From positions 1-53,332 of the forward strand of contig CAZHGD010000032.1 in assembly GCA_964531735.1 (NCBI GenBank): a stretch of DNA of 53,332 nucleotides, given 5' to 3'. The stretch's first letter is position 1. Each line of letters opens with the position of its first letter. This DNA is from CAZHGD01 sp964531735 (GTDB lineage: Bacteria; Armatimonadota; UBA10988). Under the pieces are notes generated by a model. It worked only from the letters and a program-made list of their open reading frames with translations, searched no databases and was not told where the DNA came from. The position numbers and the translations under genes are program-made. Below, one piece after another: positions 1-8,328 of the stretch.

Positions 1-3000
1 CGAACACCGCGCCCTTGGCCGCGGTGCAGACCAGCGCGGTGCCGTCACCCGCCGGCGCCGACGCGGCGCCGCGTACCGGCTCGGCCGCCTCGAACAGTGC
101 CCGGCCGGCCCACTGCAGACGGTCGCCGGCCGCCAGCAGCCAACTCGTCCGCTCGCCCTCGCGGCGTACCAGGGCCACCCGAGCATCGGTGACCAGTTCG
201 CCGGCCGTGACCGTCTGGCCCGACTGGTTGACGACCCACAGATCGTCGAACCGGCGTCCGCGGTCCTCGATCTGCACGCGCAGCGCGGTGGCGGGGGCGC
301 CGCCGCTGACCGCGACGGCGGCCACGGTGACGCGCGCGGGCGGAACGCCCGGCGGGGTGGGGTAGAGCACCGTGGCGAAGGTGGCCGGCGCGGCCGCGTC
401 GAGGCTGAACTGCGCTACATCGACCGGGATCTGCTTGTACCACTCGTAACTCACCGCGCCTTCGACCACCTTGGTCTGCAAGCCGGCCTGCGGCAGACCG
501 GCGACGACCAGGCCGGGCTGGGCCGGCACGCCCGGACGGCCGGTGAGCACGACGGTGTCACCGGCGGCCTTGGCGTTGAGCCGTTCGGTGGCGTGCCAGC
601 GTTGGTCGAGCCGATGGCGGCCCGCGCCGGTGAGCCGATCGACGACCAGCCAGTAGCCCGGACCGGCCTGGTTCGGCTGCCGGAAGGCCACCGTCCGCTC
701 GTGCGTCAACGGCTCGGAGTTGTCGTGCGTGCCCCAGAAGGCGTCGAACTGGTCGGTGCTGACCCAGTTGCGCGTCAGGCACGGCCGGCGCTTCTGCGTG
801 GCGCCGTCGACCAGCACCGTGTTGTGACCGACGGTCTGGTAGAACGGCGCGCGCAGCGGGAAAGCGTAGGCGAAGATGCCGGTATCGATCAGCAACTCGT
901 TGCCGTAGGCGTAGAGGCTGAGCTGGCCCATATCCTCATGGCAGTGGCCGATGAAGTCGGTGCGCCAGTCGAGAATGCTCCACAGCGCGTTCGGGTCGTT
1001 CCAGGCGCTGCGGCTGACGTAGAAGCCGGCGGCGTCGAACGGGTAGGAGCGTCGAACCGGCGGGCGGCCCTCCTTGCCGCCGCTGGCCACCCATTGCATG
1101 TCCTCCCGGCGGAACAGCGACCAGCCCTCGCGCAGCCAGCCGTCCACGCCCATCATGCCGCTGTCACCGATCTGCTCCATGCGATGGTTGGGCTTGCTGC
1201 CGTAGAGGTAGAACTCGTGCATCTTCTCCAGCTTGCCGAGCACCGCGTCACGATGGGCGATGGGTACGTTGTTGAGCAGTCCCAGCCGGAACGGCTGCAG
1301 GAAGCACGACAGCGTCATGCCATGGTAGCCCGGGGTGCGCTCGACATGCACGCCGTCGTCGAGCACCTGGTTGCCCAGTTCGATCTGCAGGCGGCGGAAG
1401 CCCTCCTCGCGCCAGGCCTTGGCCTCCTTGAACTCGGGGAACATCACGCCCAGTTCGACCAGGCCCTGCGCCTCGGCGACGAGCCAGTTGCCGCTGCCCT
1501 GATAGCGCGCGGCGAGGAACCGGCCGTGCTCGCGCAAGGCGGTCAGAAACACGAACTGCGCGTCGGCGGTCCACTGGGCACTGTCGCGGATCTGCAGCCA
1601 ACTGTTGATCCACGAGCTGTAGATGCGCACGGTGGTGTTGAGCGTGCTCCAGGCCCAGCGGTGCCGGTGTGCGTCCCAGCGCTCGACCGGGTTGTCCTTG
1701 GTCCAGTCGAACAACTGCTGGACAATCTCGCCGGCGTAGCGGTCGTTGCCGCACCGCGTGTAGGCGGCGGCCAAGGTGGACCAGTGGAAGTGCCGATGCA
1801 CTTTGGTCGGCCACTCGATGTCCACGCCATTGCCCGGCGGCATGTGCCAGTTGAAGTCGGCGCCCAGGTCGGTCGGTGGCGCCGGCGGCATGGCGAAGAT
1901 GTGCTTGACGAGCGCGTCGGCCTTGGGGTCGGTGAGCGGTTTGGCCGGCTTCGGTGGGCGCTGCTCGTGCCGGTGGTAGTAGCTGGGCTGGGCGCGCTGG
2001 CGGTAGTAGTCGCACAACGCCTGGCGCGCGGCGGGCCAGTCCTGGCGCGCCACGGCGGCTCGCGTGGCTGCCAGACCGGGCAGGGCCAGGTCCAGTCCGT
2101 CGAACAGCGCGGCGTCGTCCAGGAAGATGGTGCGCCACCAGGCGGTGGCCGTCGCCAGCTCGGCCAGGCCCTCCTCGACCTCGGCGTGCCGCGCTGGGAC
2201 GTCGTCGGGCTGCCGCGTGCAAAGGACGTCGACCTTGGCCACCGTGTCGGCGAGTTGGCGGAAGGGATCCCACATGCCGTTGCGCTCGGCGAACGCGCGG
2301 AGCGGTGGCAGCAAGGCCCGGTAGGGCTCGACGCGTTGACGCAGACCACCCATGCGCTGCTCCCAGGGGCCCGCGAAGAACCGGCTCGGCACGATGGCGC
2401 CCTTGGCGTCGCGGTGGACCGTGAGGGCGAGTGAGCCGTCCGGTTGCACCACCGTGGCGCGCCAGCGGTACTCGCGTCCGGTGGCCAGCGGTGTCGGCAG
2501 GCTGAACGGAACGGCCGTGGCGGGCTGCTCGGTCGGGCCGCTGTCCTGGACGACCGTCAGCGTGGCGGTGCCCGGTGTGGGCGCCCAGGCGAAAGACGGG
2601 CGCCCGTCGGGCACCAGGGCGTCGAGCCCGGGCGAGCGGGCCTCAATCGGCCGGGCGCGGCGCAGCGACACCTGGTCCCACCAGGCCGTGCCGGCCCCGT
2701 GGTGGAACAGCACCAGGTTGAACCGGTCGGTGCCGGGCGCCAGTTGCACCAGCCACTCGCAGTAGACCCAGTCGTGTGGGGCGGGTGGACCGGTGCGGTA
2801 GTCACTGCGCAGGACGGAGCCGTCCTTGCCGACCGAGGTGATCCGGGCCGACGTGCGCAACGGGTGCTCGCTGACGCCTTCGGTGCGGAGCCAGGCCGAT
2901 AGCAGGTAGACGGCGGCGGGATCGCTGGCCGCCGGTCCGAAGCCGCAGGACCCACCGGCGCGGGAGCCCTTGACGCCGCGGATGCGCAGCGACCATTGGC

Positions 3001-3169
3001 CATCGTGCGCCTGGCCCTGCACGCGCTCGGCGCGTGAATCGCCCTCAAACGTCGACAACCCCCAGCCGGTCGGTCGCCCGTTCGCGTCGCCGGCTTCGAA
3101 GCTGCCGTTGGTCAGAAGCTCGCCGGGCGCCGGGGCCACCAGGAGCCAGATCAGCCAGGGGATGGTCAT
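1..3169 (-). CDS. Secreted heparinase II/III-like polysaccharide lyase, 3' end outside window
   Basis: Probable extracellular or periplasmic lyase of acidic polysaccharides. The minus-strand frame is open from the ATG at 3169 to the window edge (1056 codons, no stop), so the C-terminus is missing. It begins with a short hydrophobic signal segment (MTIPWLIWLLVAPAPG), then a jelly-roll carbohydrate-binding-like region (about residues 17-170, ending in TAWWDQVSL) and a Fn3-like linker. An alpha/alpha-toroid follows, with a QGSGNWLVAEAQGL segment and ERTPGYHGMT near residue 613, matching the heparinase II N-domain pattern. Near residue 740 comes GHCHEDMGQLSLYAYGNELL, the hallmark of the heparinase II/III C-terminal beta domain. 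Family knowledge: a Tyr/His pair does the beta-elimination; the exact substrate cannot be read from sequence. The first gene of a run of single secreted carbohydrate enzymes; the next gene upstream on its strand is the membrane protein ending at 3233. Confidence 0.85.
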   Translation of the reverse strand, partial: MTIPWLIWLLVAPAPGELLTNGSFEAGDANGRPTGWGLSTFEGDSRAERVQGQAHDGQWSLRIRGVKGSRAGGSCGFGPAASDPAAVYLLSAWLRTEGVSEHPLRTSARITSVGKDGSVLRSDYRTGPPAPHDWVYCEWLVQLAPGTDRFNLVLFHHGAGTAWWDQVSLRRARPIEARSPGLDALVPDGRPSFAWAPTPGTATLTVVQDSGPTEQPATAVPFSLPTPLATGREYRWRATVVQPDGSLALTVHRDAKGAIVPSRFFAGPWEQRMGGLRQRVEPYRALLPPLRAFAERNGMWDPFRQLADTVAKVDVLCTRQPDDVPARHAEVEEGLAELATATAWWRTIFLDDAALFDGLDLALPGLAATRAAVARQDWPAARQALCDYYRQRAQPSYYHRHEQRPPKPAKPLTDPKADALVKHIFAMPPAPPTDLGADFNWHMPPGNGVDIEWPTKVHRHFHWSTLAAAYTRCGNDRYAGEIVQQLFDWTKDNPVERWDAHRHRWAWSTLNTTVRIYSSWINSWLQIRDSAQWTADAQFVFLTALREHGRFLAARYQGSGNWLVAEAQGLVELGVMFPEFKEAKAWREEGFRRLQIELGNQVLDDGVHVERTPGYHGMTLSCFLQPFRLGLLNNVPIAHRDAVLGKLEKMHEFYLYGSKPNHRMEQIGDSGMMGVDGWLREGWSLFRREDMQWVASGGKEGRPPVRRSYPFDAAGFYVSRSAWNDPNALWSILDWRTDFIGHCHEDMGQLSLYAYGNELLIDTGIFAYAFPLRAPFYQTVGHNTVLVDGATQKRRPCLTRNWVSTDQFDAFWGTHDNSEPLTHERTVAFRQPNQAGPGYWLVVDRLTGAGRHRLDQRWHATERLNAKAAGDTVVLTGRPGVPAQPGLVVAGLPQAGLQTKVVEGAVSYEWYKQIPVDVAQFSLDAAAPATFATVLYPTPPGVPPARVTVAAVAVSGGAPATALRVQIEDRGRRFDDLWVVNQSGQTVTAGELVTDARVALVRREGERTSWLLAAGDRLQWAGRALFEAAEPVRGAASAPAGDGTALVCTAAKGAVF

Positions 3170-3232
3170 TGCCGTCTCACCGTTCCGACCGGTGCAGTTG
3201 CCACCGGCGGGGGCCATTCCTTCCCGGTGAGG

Positions 3233-4090
3233 TCAGCGTTTGAGTTCGGCCCGCTCGGCCGGCTCGCCGGCAACGTACCAGGCCCAGCCGCGGCCGACGG
3301 CGGTGAGTCGCCGGATGGGCAGTCCCCACTGGGTCGCCGTCGGCCGCGGTACGCCCGGCGGCACGCGGAGCAGGCCACGCTCATAGACCCAGAGCACCGG
3401 CCGGTCGTCGCCCTTGGCGGCGTGCAAGGCGCGGCGCAGGTTGGCCAGTCGAGCGCTCAGGCCGGGACCGGGCTCGCGCGGGCGGTCGAGGATGTAGAAC
3501 CAGCGCTGGTCCTTGTCCACCACGAGCTTGCCGATGGCCCCCTGCTTGATCGGGTGGAACGGCCCGCCGAACTGAGCGGGGTCGAGGCGCTGGTCGTTCG
3601 GTGCGATGGCCTTGCCGACGCCGCTGGCGGCCAGCCAGGTGGCGCTCTTCTCGCGCACGGCCTCGTCGAGGCGCCGCAAGGCGGTGTGCGAGGTGAGCCG
3701 GAAGCGCAGCCGCTCGCAGGTGGCGTGGGTGCGATGGAGGCTGAGCGGCATGAGGATGACGGTCAGCCAGACCGCGAAGGTCAGGACCTGGGCGATCTGC
3801 TCGGCGCGGCCGGCGGCGAGCCAGCCTTCGTCGGCCCGCCGGCCGAGGTCGTCGATCGCCGCCACGAGCACCTGCCGCGCCCACACCGTGGCGACGATCA
3901 GGCAGATGACGCGCGGCAGCCAGACGCCGAACATGGTCGCCCGCCAGCCGGACCAGGCTGCCAGCAGCCACGGCACGAGGGCGGGCAGAATGGCCACCAG
4001 GCCGGGCACCAAACCGAAGTAGACCACCGCCGGCCAAGTGGCTGGCGGCGGTGAGGGCGACGACTCGGAGCTGTTGGCGGACGTCACCAT
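3233..4090 (-). CDS. Inner-membrane protein of unknown function
   Basis: A 285-residue protein I do not recognise. Seen directly: a Ser/Pro-rich N-terminus (MVTSANSSESSPSPPP), two hydrophobic segments at about residues 18-65 (VYFGLVPGLVAILPALVPWL, then WLPRVICLIVATVWA), a third at about 95-115 (VLTFAVWLTVILMPL), and a soluble, basic C-terminal half of about 165 residues with no motif I know. The start at 4090 was chosen because the frame stays open far upstream only as antisense of the neighbouring glycosidase gene, and because a TACAAT box lies just before this ATG. The gene sits 63 bases upstream of the lyase on the same strand and diverges from the glycosidase-like gene. The short gap would allow co-transcription with the lyase, but nothing in the protein suggests a role in glycan use. 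Confidence 0.7.
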   Translation of the reverse strand: MVTSANSSESSPSPPPATWPAVVYFGLVPGLVAILPALVPWLLAAWSGWRATMFGVWLPRVICLIVATVWARQVLVAAIDDLGRRADEGWLAAGRAEQIAQVLTFAVWLTVILMPLSLHRTHATCERLRFRLTSHTALRRLDEAVREKSATWLAASGVGKAIAPNDQRLDPAQFGGPFHPIKQGAIGKLVVDKDQRWFYILDRPREPGPGLSARLANLRRALHAAKGDDRPVLWVYERGLLRVPPGVPRPTATQWGLPIRRLTAVGRGWAWYVAGEPAERAELKR

Positions 4091-4098
4091 GCGCGGCG

Positions 4099-4104
4099 AT
4101 TGTA
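4099..4104 (-). promoter_or_regulatory. Candidate -10 box (TACAAT) for the 3233-4090 gene, close to a leaderless arrangement
   Basis: On the minus strand TACAAT lies only 8 bases before the ATG at 4090. A transcript starting the usual 6-8 bases after a -10 box would begin at or beside the start codon. No convincing -35 box is seen. The assignment rests on the hexamer alone. Confidence 0.3.
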
Positions 4105-4127
4105 GCCGGCTGTGGGGAGGAACGCAA

Positions 4128-4142
4128 ATGCTCGGCGTGTAA
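4128..4142 (+). other. Possible 5-codon leader ORF before the glycosidase-like gene
   Basis: ATG CTC GGC GTG TAA follows a strong Shine-Dalgarno sequence (GGAGG at 4116-4120, 7 bases away) and ends 23 bases before the ATG at 4166. It could be a translated leader or chance. Too short to judge by codon use. Confidence 0.2.
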
Positions 4143-4165
4143 GCAGTCGCCAGCGGAGTCGCCTG

Positions 4166-7100
4166 ATGAACCTGGCCCTTTGGTCGCTGCTGCTGCTCGC
4201 GGCACCGGTGCCGTCCACCATGCAATGGGAACTGGTCGATGTGGTCTCGCGGCGCACCTTCACGGTGGCCGAGGACCCCGCGCACGTGCTGCGTGGTGGC
4301 CGGCAGGAGAGCGTGCCCGAGGGCTCCGGTCTGCGGCTGGGCACCACCTGGGCCGATGGCCGGGTGAAGGTCCGCCTGACCGAGGAGAGCGGGGCCGACC
4401 GGGGCCTGGTGCTGCGCCTGCGGCTCCGCGGAGCGGCTGGCGCCTGGCGCTGGTGGCACGATCTGGACACCAGCGAGCCGTTGGGCGACGACCTGCGCTC
4501 GAACACCGTGGGCCTGCAGGAGTTGCCGGGCCTGCCCGAGTTCGGGGAATCGCAGCGGCCCGACTACGGGCGCTACTCGGTCTACCCGGCCGGCGCCATC
4601 CAGCACGAGGCCGGCTGGCTGGCCATCGGGCGCCCGCCGGGGCAGTTGGCGGTGGTGCGGTTCGCCGCCGGTGGGTCGCCCGTCAGCCTGACCGCCGAAG
4701 TCGACCTGGCGCTCACCGCGCTGTCGCGCACGCCGCGCACGGCCGAGTTGGAGCTCCACGTGCTGGCCGGCGACGGCCAGCGCGGGCTGCGGCAGGCCTT
4801 GGCGCAACTGGCCGAGCGCGTGCCGCAGCCGGTGCGCGCGAAGCGGTTCGGCGGCTGGATGCCGTTCTGGGACCTGGCGCGGATCGACAACGTCGACGAG
4901 TTCGGCTTCGCCTATCAGGAAGGGGCGCCGAACCCGAGCTTCGACGATGCGCTGGGCGTCGACAGCTTCGTCTACTTCCACTGCGCCGGCGTCTTCGCCA
5001 ACGTGCCCGGCTATGTGCGCGGCAGCGGCAAGCTGCCGCCGTACGAGACGCTGCGCGGCGTGTTCAACGCGGCGGCCCGCGAGCAGGTGGGCGAGGATGG
5101 CGTGTGGGACCGCTGCGGTGTGCGCGGACCCGACCAGCAGATCGTCTTCCGGCCCGAGGGCGTCTACGGCGACTTCTTCTCGCAAGGCTGCGTCAACCCG
5201 GCGCTGCCCTATGGCCGGCTGATGGCTGAACGACTGGTGCAGCGCGTGCAGGCGACGCCCAGCCCGACCGGTATCGACGGCTGCTACTACGACGGCATCG
5301 CCGCCGGGCTGACCTACGGCGCGGAGCACCTCAAGGCGGCCAACCACCTGCTGCTCTGGGACACTCGGCGCAACTGCCCGGTGAGCTACAACCTGCTCGG
5401 CTCGTGCGAGTGGGCGCGGGCCATCCACGAGCGCTTCGCCGGTACCGGCAAGTTGACCATGCTGAACGACAGCAGCCTGGTCAGCTTCAACTTCGCCGCG
5501 CCCTGGATCGACGTGCCGGGCGCCGAAATGGACATCCGGCTGACCCGCTCCGAGGCCCGCGCCATCCGGGCCATCTGCGGCCGGCGGCCGTTCTGTACGC
5601 TGGCCAAGGCCGACTGGCGCCAGGTCAGCCAACCGGTCATCGAGACGTATCTGCGCCGCTGCGTGGCCTATGGCTTCCTGCCCGGCTTCTTCGACATCTC
5701 GCCCTCGGGCGCCAATCCGCACACCAGCTACTGGGAGCATCCCGAGTGGTACCACCGCGACCGGGCGCTGTTCCGGCGCTACCTGCCGCTGGCCGCTGAA
5801 CTGGCCGCCGCGGGCTGGCAGGCCGACCCGCTGGCGAGCGCCGCCGGCGCCGCCGTGGAACGGTTTGGTCCGGCGGGTGACCTGACCTACCTGACGGTCT
5901 CCACCGATCCCGGCACCGAGCACGGTGCCCGGCCGGTGACGGTGCGGCTCGACCCGGCTCTGGTGCAGCCCGGACAGCTCGCGGTGGAACTGCTGACCGG
6001 TCGCGTGGAACCGGTGACGCCCGTGCTGACGATGAGCCTGACGGCCGATGACCTGGCCATCTGGGCGCTGGGCACGCCGGCGGCGCAGCAAGCGGCGGTG
6101 GCGCGGCGCAGCCGTGCCGTGGTGGACCGTCTGCTGCGGTACCAGCAGGCGCTGCGTGGCCGGGACCGGCAACTGACGCCGTGGACGAGCTATGCGGGCG
6201 AGGCGGCCACGGTGGTGGCGCCCGGGCGGCAGGGCGGGCACTGTCTGAAGATGGAGCGGCGCGACGCCAAGCAGCCGGCCGGTGTGAACCAGACCCTGAC
6301 CGTGGCGCAGCAGCCGAAGGCTGTGCGCGTGTCGGCCTGGAGCAAGGCCGAGGGCGTCAGCGGTGCGAGCGACCGCGACTACGCGCTGTACGTCGACATC
6401 TACTACACCGATGGTAGCGCCAAGTACGGCAACACGGCCACGTTTGCCACCGGCACGCACGACTGGCAGCGCGTCGAGTTGACGATCACGCCGGACAAAC
6501 CGGTGCGGAACATCAACGTCTACCTGCTGCTCCGCGGCAGCCACACCGGCGTCGCCTGGTTCGACGATGTGAGTGTGGTCGACCCGGCGCAGGCCGACCG
6601 CGAGCTGCTGCTGCGTGGCAACTTCGAGGCCCCGGCCGGCAGCGCGCTGGGCGCGCAGACCTGGCAGCAGCGCACACCGGATCGGGCGCTGCTGCAGTCG
6701 GTGGCCGACGGGCTGCCCGCCGGCGCCGATCGCGACCGGCTGCTGCGCGATGTGGCCGAGCTGGCCTGGCACGACTCGCTGCTGCCGTCGCTCCAGGCCG
6801 GCGCGGCGCGCGCGGCGCGCCCGTCGCGGTTGACGTCGTTCGAGGCCATCCCCGAGCCGCGCGGCGCCCGCGGGAGCGGGCCGCTGCAATTCGTGGCCCA
6901 GGGCGGCAAGCTGCCGGTCGGCACGGTGGTGGCGGTGGACAGCAACTTCGCCGGCTACACGCCGGCGCCGCTGTGCGACGGCCTGATCAACCCGGGCGGC
7001 ACCGATTGGGCCAACGAAGCCTGGGCCTCGGCCGAGGGCGGGCCGCACTGGATTGAGCTGCGGTTCCCCCGGCCGATCAAGATCCGCCGGCTGCGGCTGT

Positions 7101-7342
7101 GGTGGGCCCGTGACGGCAAGGTGCTCTACGTCTCGCGAACGGTCGTGGTGCAGGCCAAGAACCGGCGCAACTGGCAGCCGGTGGCCGGTCAGCGACACCT
7201 GGCCGAGCGACCGGAGCTGACCGTCATCACGCTGCCGTCACCGCAGGTGACCGAGTTGCGGATCCACCAACCGCAGGGCGGCGGCTCGGCGGAGCGGCCG
7301 AACCTGATGTGGGTCAGCGAGGTCGAGGTCGACGCCGAGTGA
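4166..7342 (+). CDS. Secreted TIM-barrel glycosidase-like protein with C-terminal F5/8C (discoidin) domain
   Basis: A 1058-residue exported protein, probably acting on complex polysaccharide outside the cell. The ATG at 4166 is preferred: GGAG lies 7 bases upstream and the protein then begins directly with a signal peptide (MNLALWSLLLLAAPVPS). An upstream in-frame GTG at 4112 would add 18 basic residues before it. Order: N-terminal beta-sandwich-like region; TIM-barrel-like middle (about residues 230-600) with GIDGCYYDGIAAGL near 369 and a later GAEMDIRLTRSEARAI, where acidic residues could be catalytic; a beta-sandwich carbohydrate-binding-like module (about 670-810, ending GVAWFDDVSVVD); and an F5/8C domain (about 917-1058, with HWIELRFPRPIKIRRLRLWW). 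I cannot name a CAZy family. It converges with the isomerase-like gene, with only 6 bases between the stops. Confidence 0.75.
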   Translation: MNLALWSLLLLAAPVPSTMQWELVDVVSRRTFTVAEDPAHVLRGGRQESVPEGSGLRLGTTWADGRVKVRLTEESGADRGLVLRLRLRGAAGAWRWWHDLDTSEPLGDDLRSNTVGLQELPGLPEFGESQRPDYGRYSVYPAGAIQHEAGWLAIGRPPGQLAVVRFAAGGSPVSLTAEVDLALTALSRTPRTAELELHVLAGDGQRGLRQALAQLAERVPQPVRAKRFGGWMPFWDLARIDNVDEFGFAYQEGAPNPSFDDALGVDSFVYFHCAGVFANVPGYVRGSGKLPPYETLRGVFNAAAREQVGEDGVWDRCGVRGPDQQIVFRPEGVYGDFFSQGCVNPALPYGRLMAERLVQRVQATPSPTGIDGCYYDGIAAGLTYGAEHLKAANHLLLWDTRRNCPVSYNLLGSCEWARAIHERFAGTGKLTMLNDSSLVSFNFAAPWIDVPGAEMDIRLTRSEARAIRAICGRRPFCTLAKADWRQVSQPVIETYLRRCVAYGFLPGFFDISPSGANPHTSYWEHPEWYHRDRALFRRYLPLAAELAAAGWQADPLASAAGAAVERFGPAGDLTYLTVSTDPGTEHGARPVTVRLDPALVQPGQLAVELLTGRVEPVTPVLTMSLTADDLAIWALGTPAAQQAAVARRSRAVVDRLLRYQQALRGRDRQLTPWTSYAGEAATVVAPGRQGGHCLKMERRDAKQPAGVNQTLTVAQQPKAVRVSAWSKAEGVSGASDRDYALYVDIYYTDGSAKYGNTATFATGTHDWQRVELTITPDKPVRNINVYLLLRGSHTGVAWFDDVSVVDPAQADRELLLRGNFEAPAGSALGAQTWQQRTPDRALLQSVADGLPAGADRDRLLRDVAELAWHDSLLPSLQAGAARAARPSRLTSFEAIPEPRGARGSGPLQFVAQGGKLPVGTVVAVDSNFAGYTPAPLCDGLINPGGTDWANEAWASAEGGPHWIELRFPRPIKIRRLRLWWARDGKVLYVSRTVVVQAKNRRNWQPVAGQRHLAERPELTVITLPSPQVTELRIHQPQGGGSAERPNLMWVSEVEVDAE

Positions 7343-7348
7343 TCCTGG

Positions 7349-8176
7349 TCAGGGCCGGGCAGCCGCCACCGACCGCACGTACTCGGCGGCCAGGCGGTAG
7401 TCCTCGGCGGTCGGCAGGTGCTCCAGCATGATCGGCAGGTCCGGGTCACAGGCCTCGGCGCACTCGAGGTAGGCCGCGTAGTCCAGCCGTCCGGTGCCGG
7501 GCCGGCACTCGTCCAGGTGGACCGTGAGCTGCTCCGAGAGGGTGATGTCCTTGGCGTGGCAGCTCTTGATGTGCGGACCCAGCAGCTCGAAGCAGCGGCG
7601 GATCAGCGCGGCGGTGTCGAACGCGCGCGCCGGGCAGTTGACCAGATTGACCGGGTCGAGGTGCACGGCGAATTGCGGCCGGTCGATGGCCTTGAGCAGG
7701 CGGCCGTAGCTCTCGGCCGAGTCCGGGAAAATCCAGGGCATGGTCTCGAGCGTGTAGCAGGTCCGTTGCGGCTGTACCTGGTCCAGCAGGTCGCGCACGC
7801 TGGTGACGATCAGCTCGAAGGTCGCCTCGCTCAGGTTGTCCGGGTGCGGCCCGTCCCAACGGGTCGGGTTGCGTGAGCCGGCGATGTTGACGCAGCAGCG
7901 GGCGCCGATGCGCTCGGCCAGTTCCAGTTGCCGCCGGCACTTGTCCAGGGCCGCCTGGCGTTCCGCGGCCACCGGGCTGATCGGGTTCGACCAGGCGCCG
8001 ACTTCGGCAATCACGATGTCTTCGCCCCCGGCCGCGCGGGCGTAGGCCGCCACGGTGGCGTCGTCGGCGTCGGGACCGACGGGACAGTAGGCCGCGCGGT
8101 ACCCGAGCTGCTTGAGCGAGCGGATCCATTCGCCGGGCGTCGCCGGCGCGTCGAACACAGGGCCACCAAGTCGCAT
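7349..8176 (-). CDS. Sugar phosphate isomerase/epimerase-like protein (xylose isomerase-like TIM barrel)
   Basis: A 275-residue cytoplasmic protein of the AP-endonuclease-2/xylose-isomerase-like TIM-barrel family, which isomerises or epimerises sugars and polyols with a divalent metal. Visible family marks are ARCCVNIAGSRNP (strand with catalytic-side residues), YTLETMPWIFPDSAESYGRL (metal-ligand Glu), FAVHLDPVNLVN (metal-ligand His/Asp region), IKSCHAKDI (conserved H-K-D) and a late LPIMLEHLPT (final Glu). There is no signal peptide, so it acts inside the cell. The start ATG at 8176 has GGGAGAG upstream. Such genes often accompany glycan-degradation loci, and this one faces the glycosidase-like gene. 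The substrate is unknown; inosose or keto-sugar metabolism are possibilities. Confidence 0.8.
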   Translation of the reverse strand: MRLGGPVFDAPATPGEWIRSLKQLGYRAAYCPVGPDADDATVAAYARAAGGEDIVIAEVGAWSNPISPVAAERQAALDKCRRQLELAERIGARCCVNIAGSRNPTRWDGPHPDNLSEATFELIVTSVRDLLDQVQPQRTCYTLETMPWIFPDSAESYGRLLKAIDRPQFAVHLDPVNLVNCPARAFDTAALIRRCFELLGPHIKSCHAKDITLSEQLTVHLDECRPGTGRLDYAAYLECAEACDPDLPIMLEHLPTAEDYRLAAEYVRSVAAARP

Positions 8177-8328
8177 GGGCTCTCTCCCGAGGGCAACGTG
8201 CGTGCGCTGTTGGCCGCCGTCGAGTCGGATCCTGCGTCGAGGCGTGGGTGTGGGAACCGCCGCCGCCGGTGGGTCGTTCTGACCGGTAGCACGCAGGGGC
8301 GACCGGACGTTGCCGTCAGGAGTTGCTC

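Noticed and set aside
593..2434. A 613-codon plus-strand open frame
   Set aside because: Antisense to the heparinase-like gene, whose translation has clear family motifs; this one is low-complexity Val/Ala/Gly/Arg.
3233..7198. A 1321-codon minus-strand open frame
   Set aside because: Only its last 285 codons (from 4090) are a credible gene; the rest is antisense to the glycosidase-like gene, open because of high G+C.
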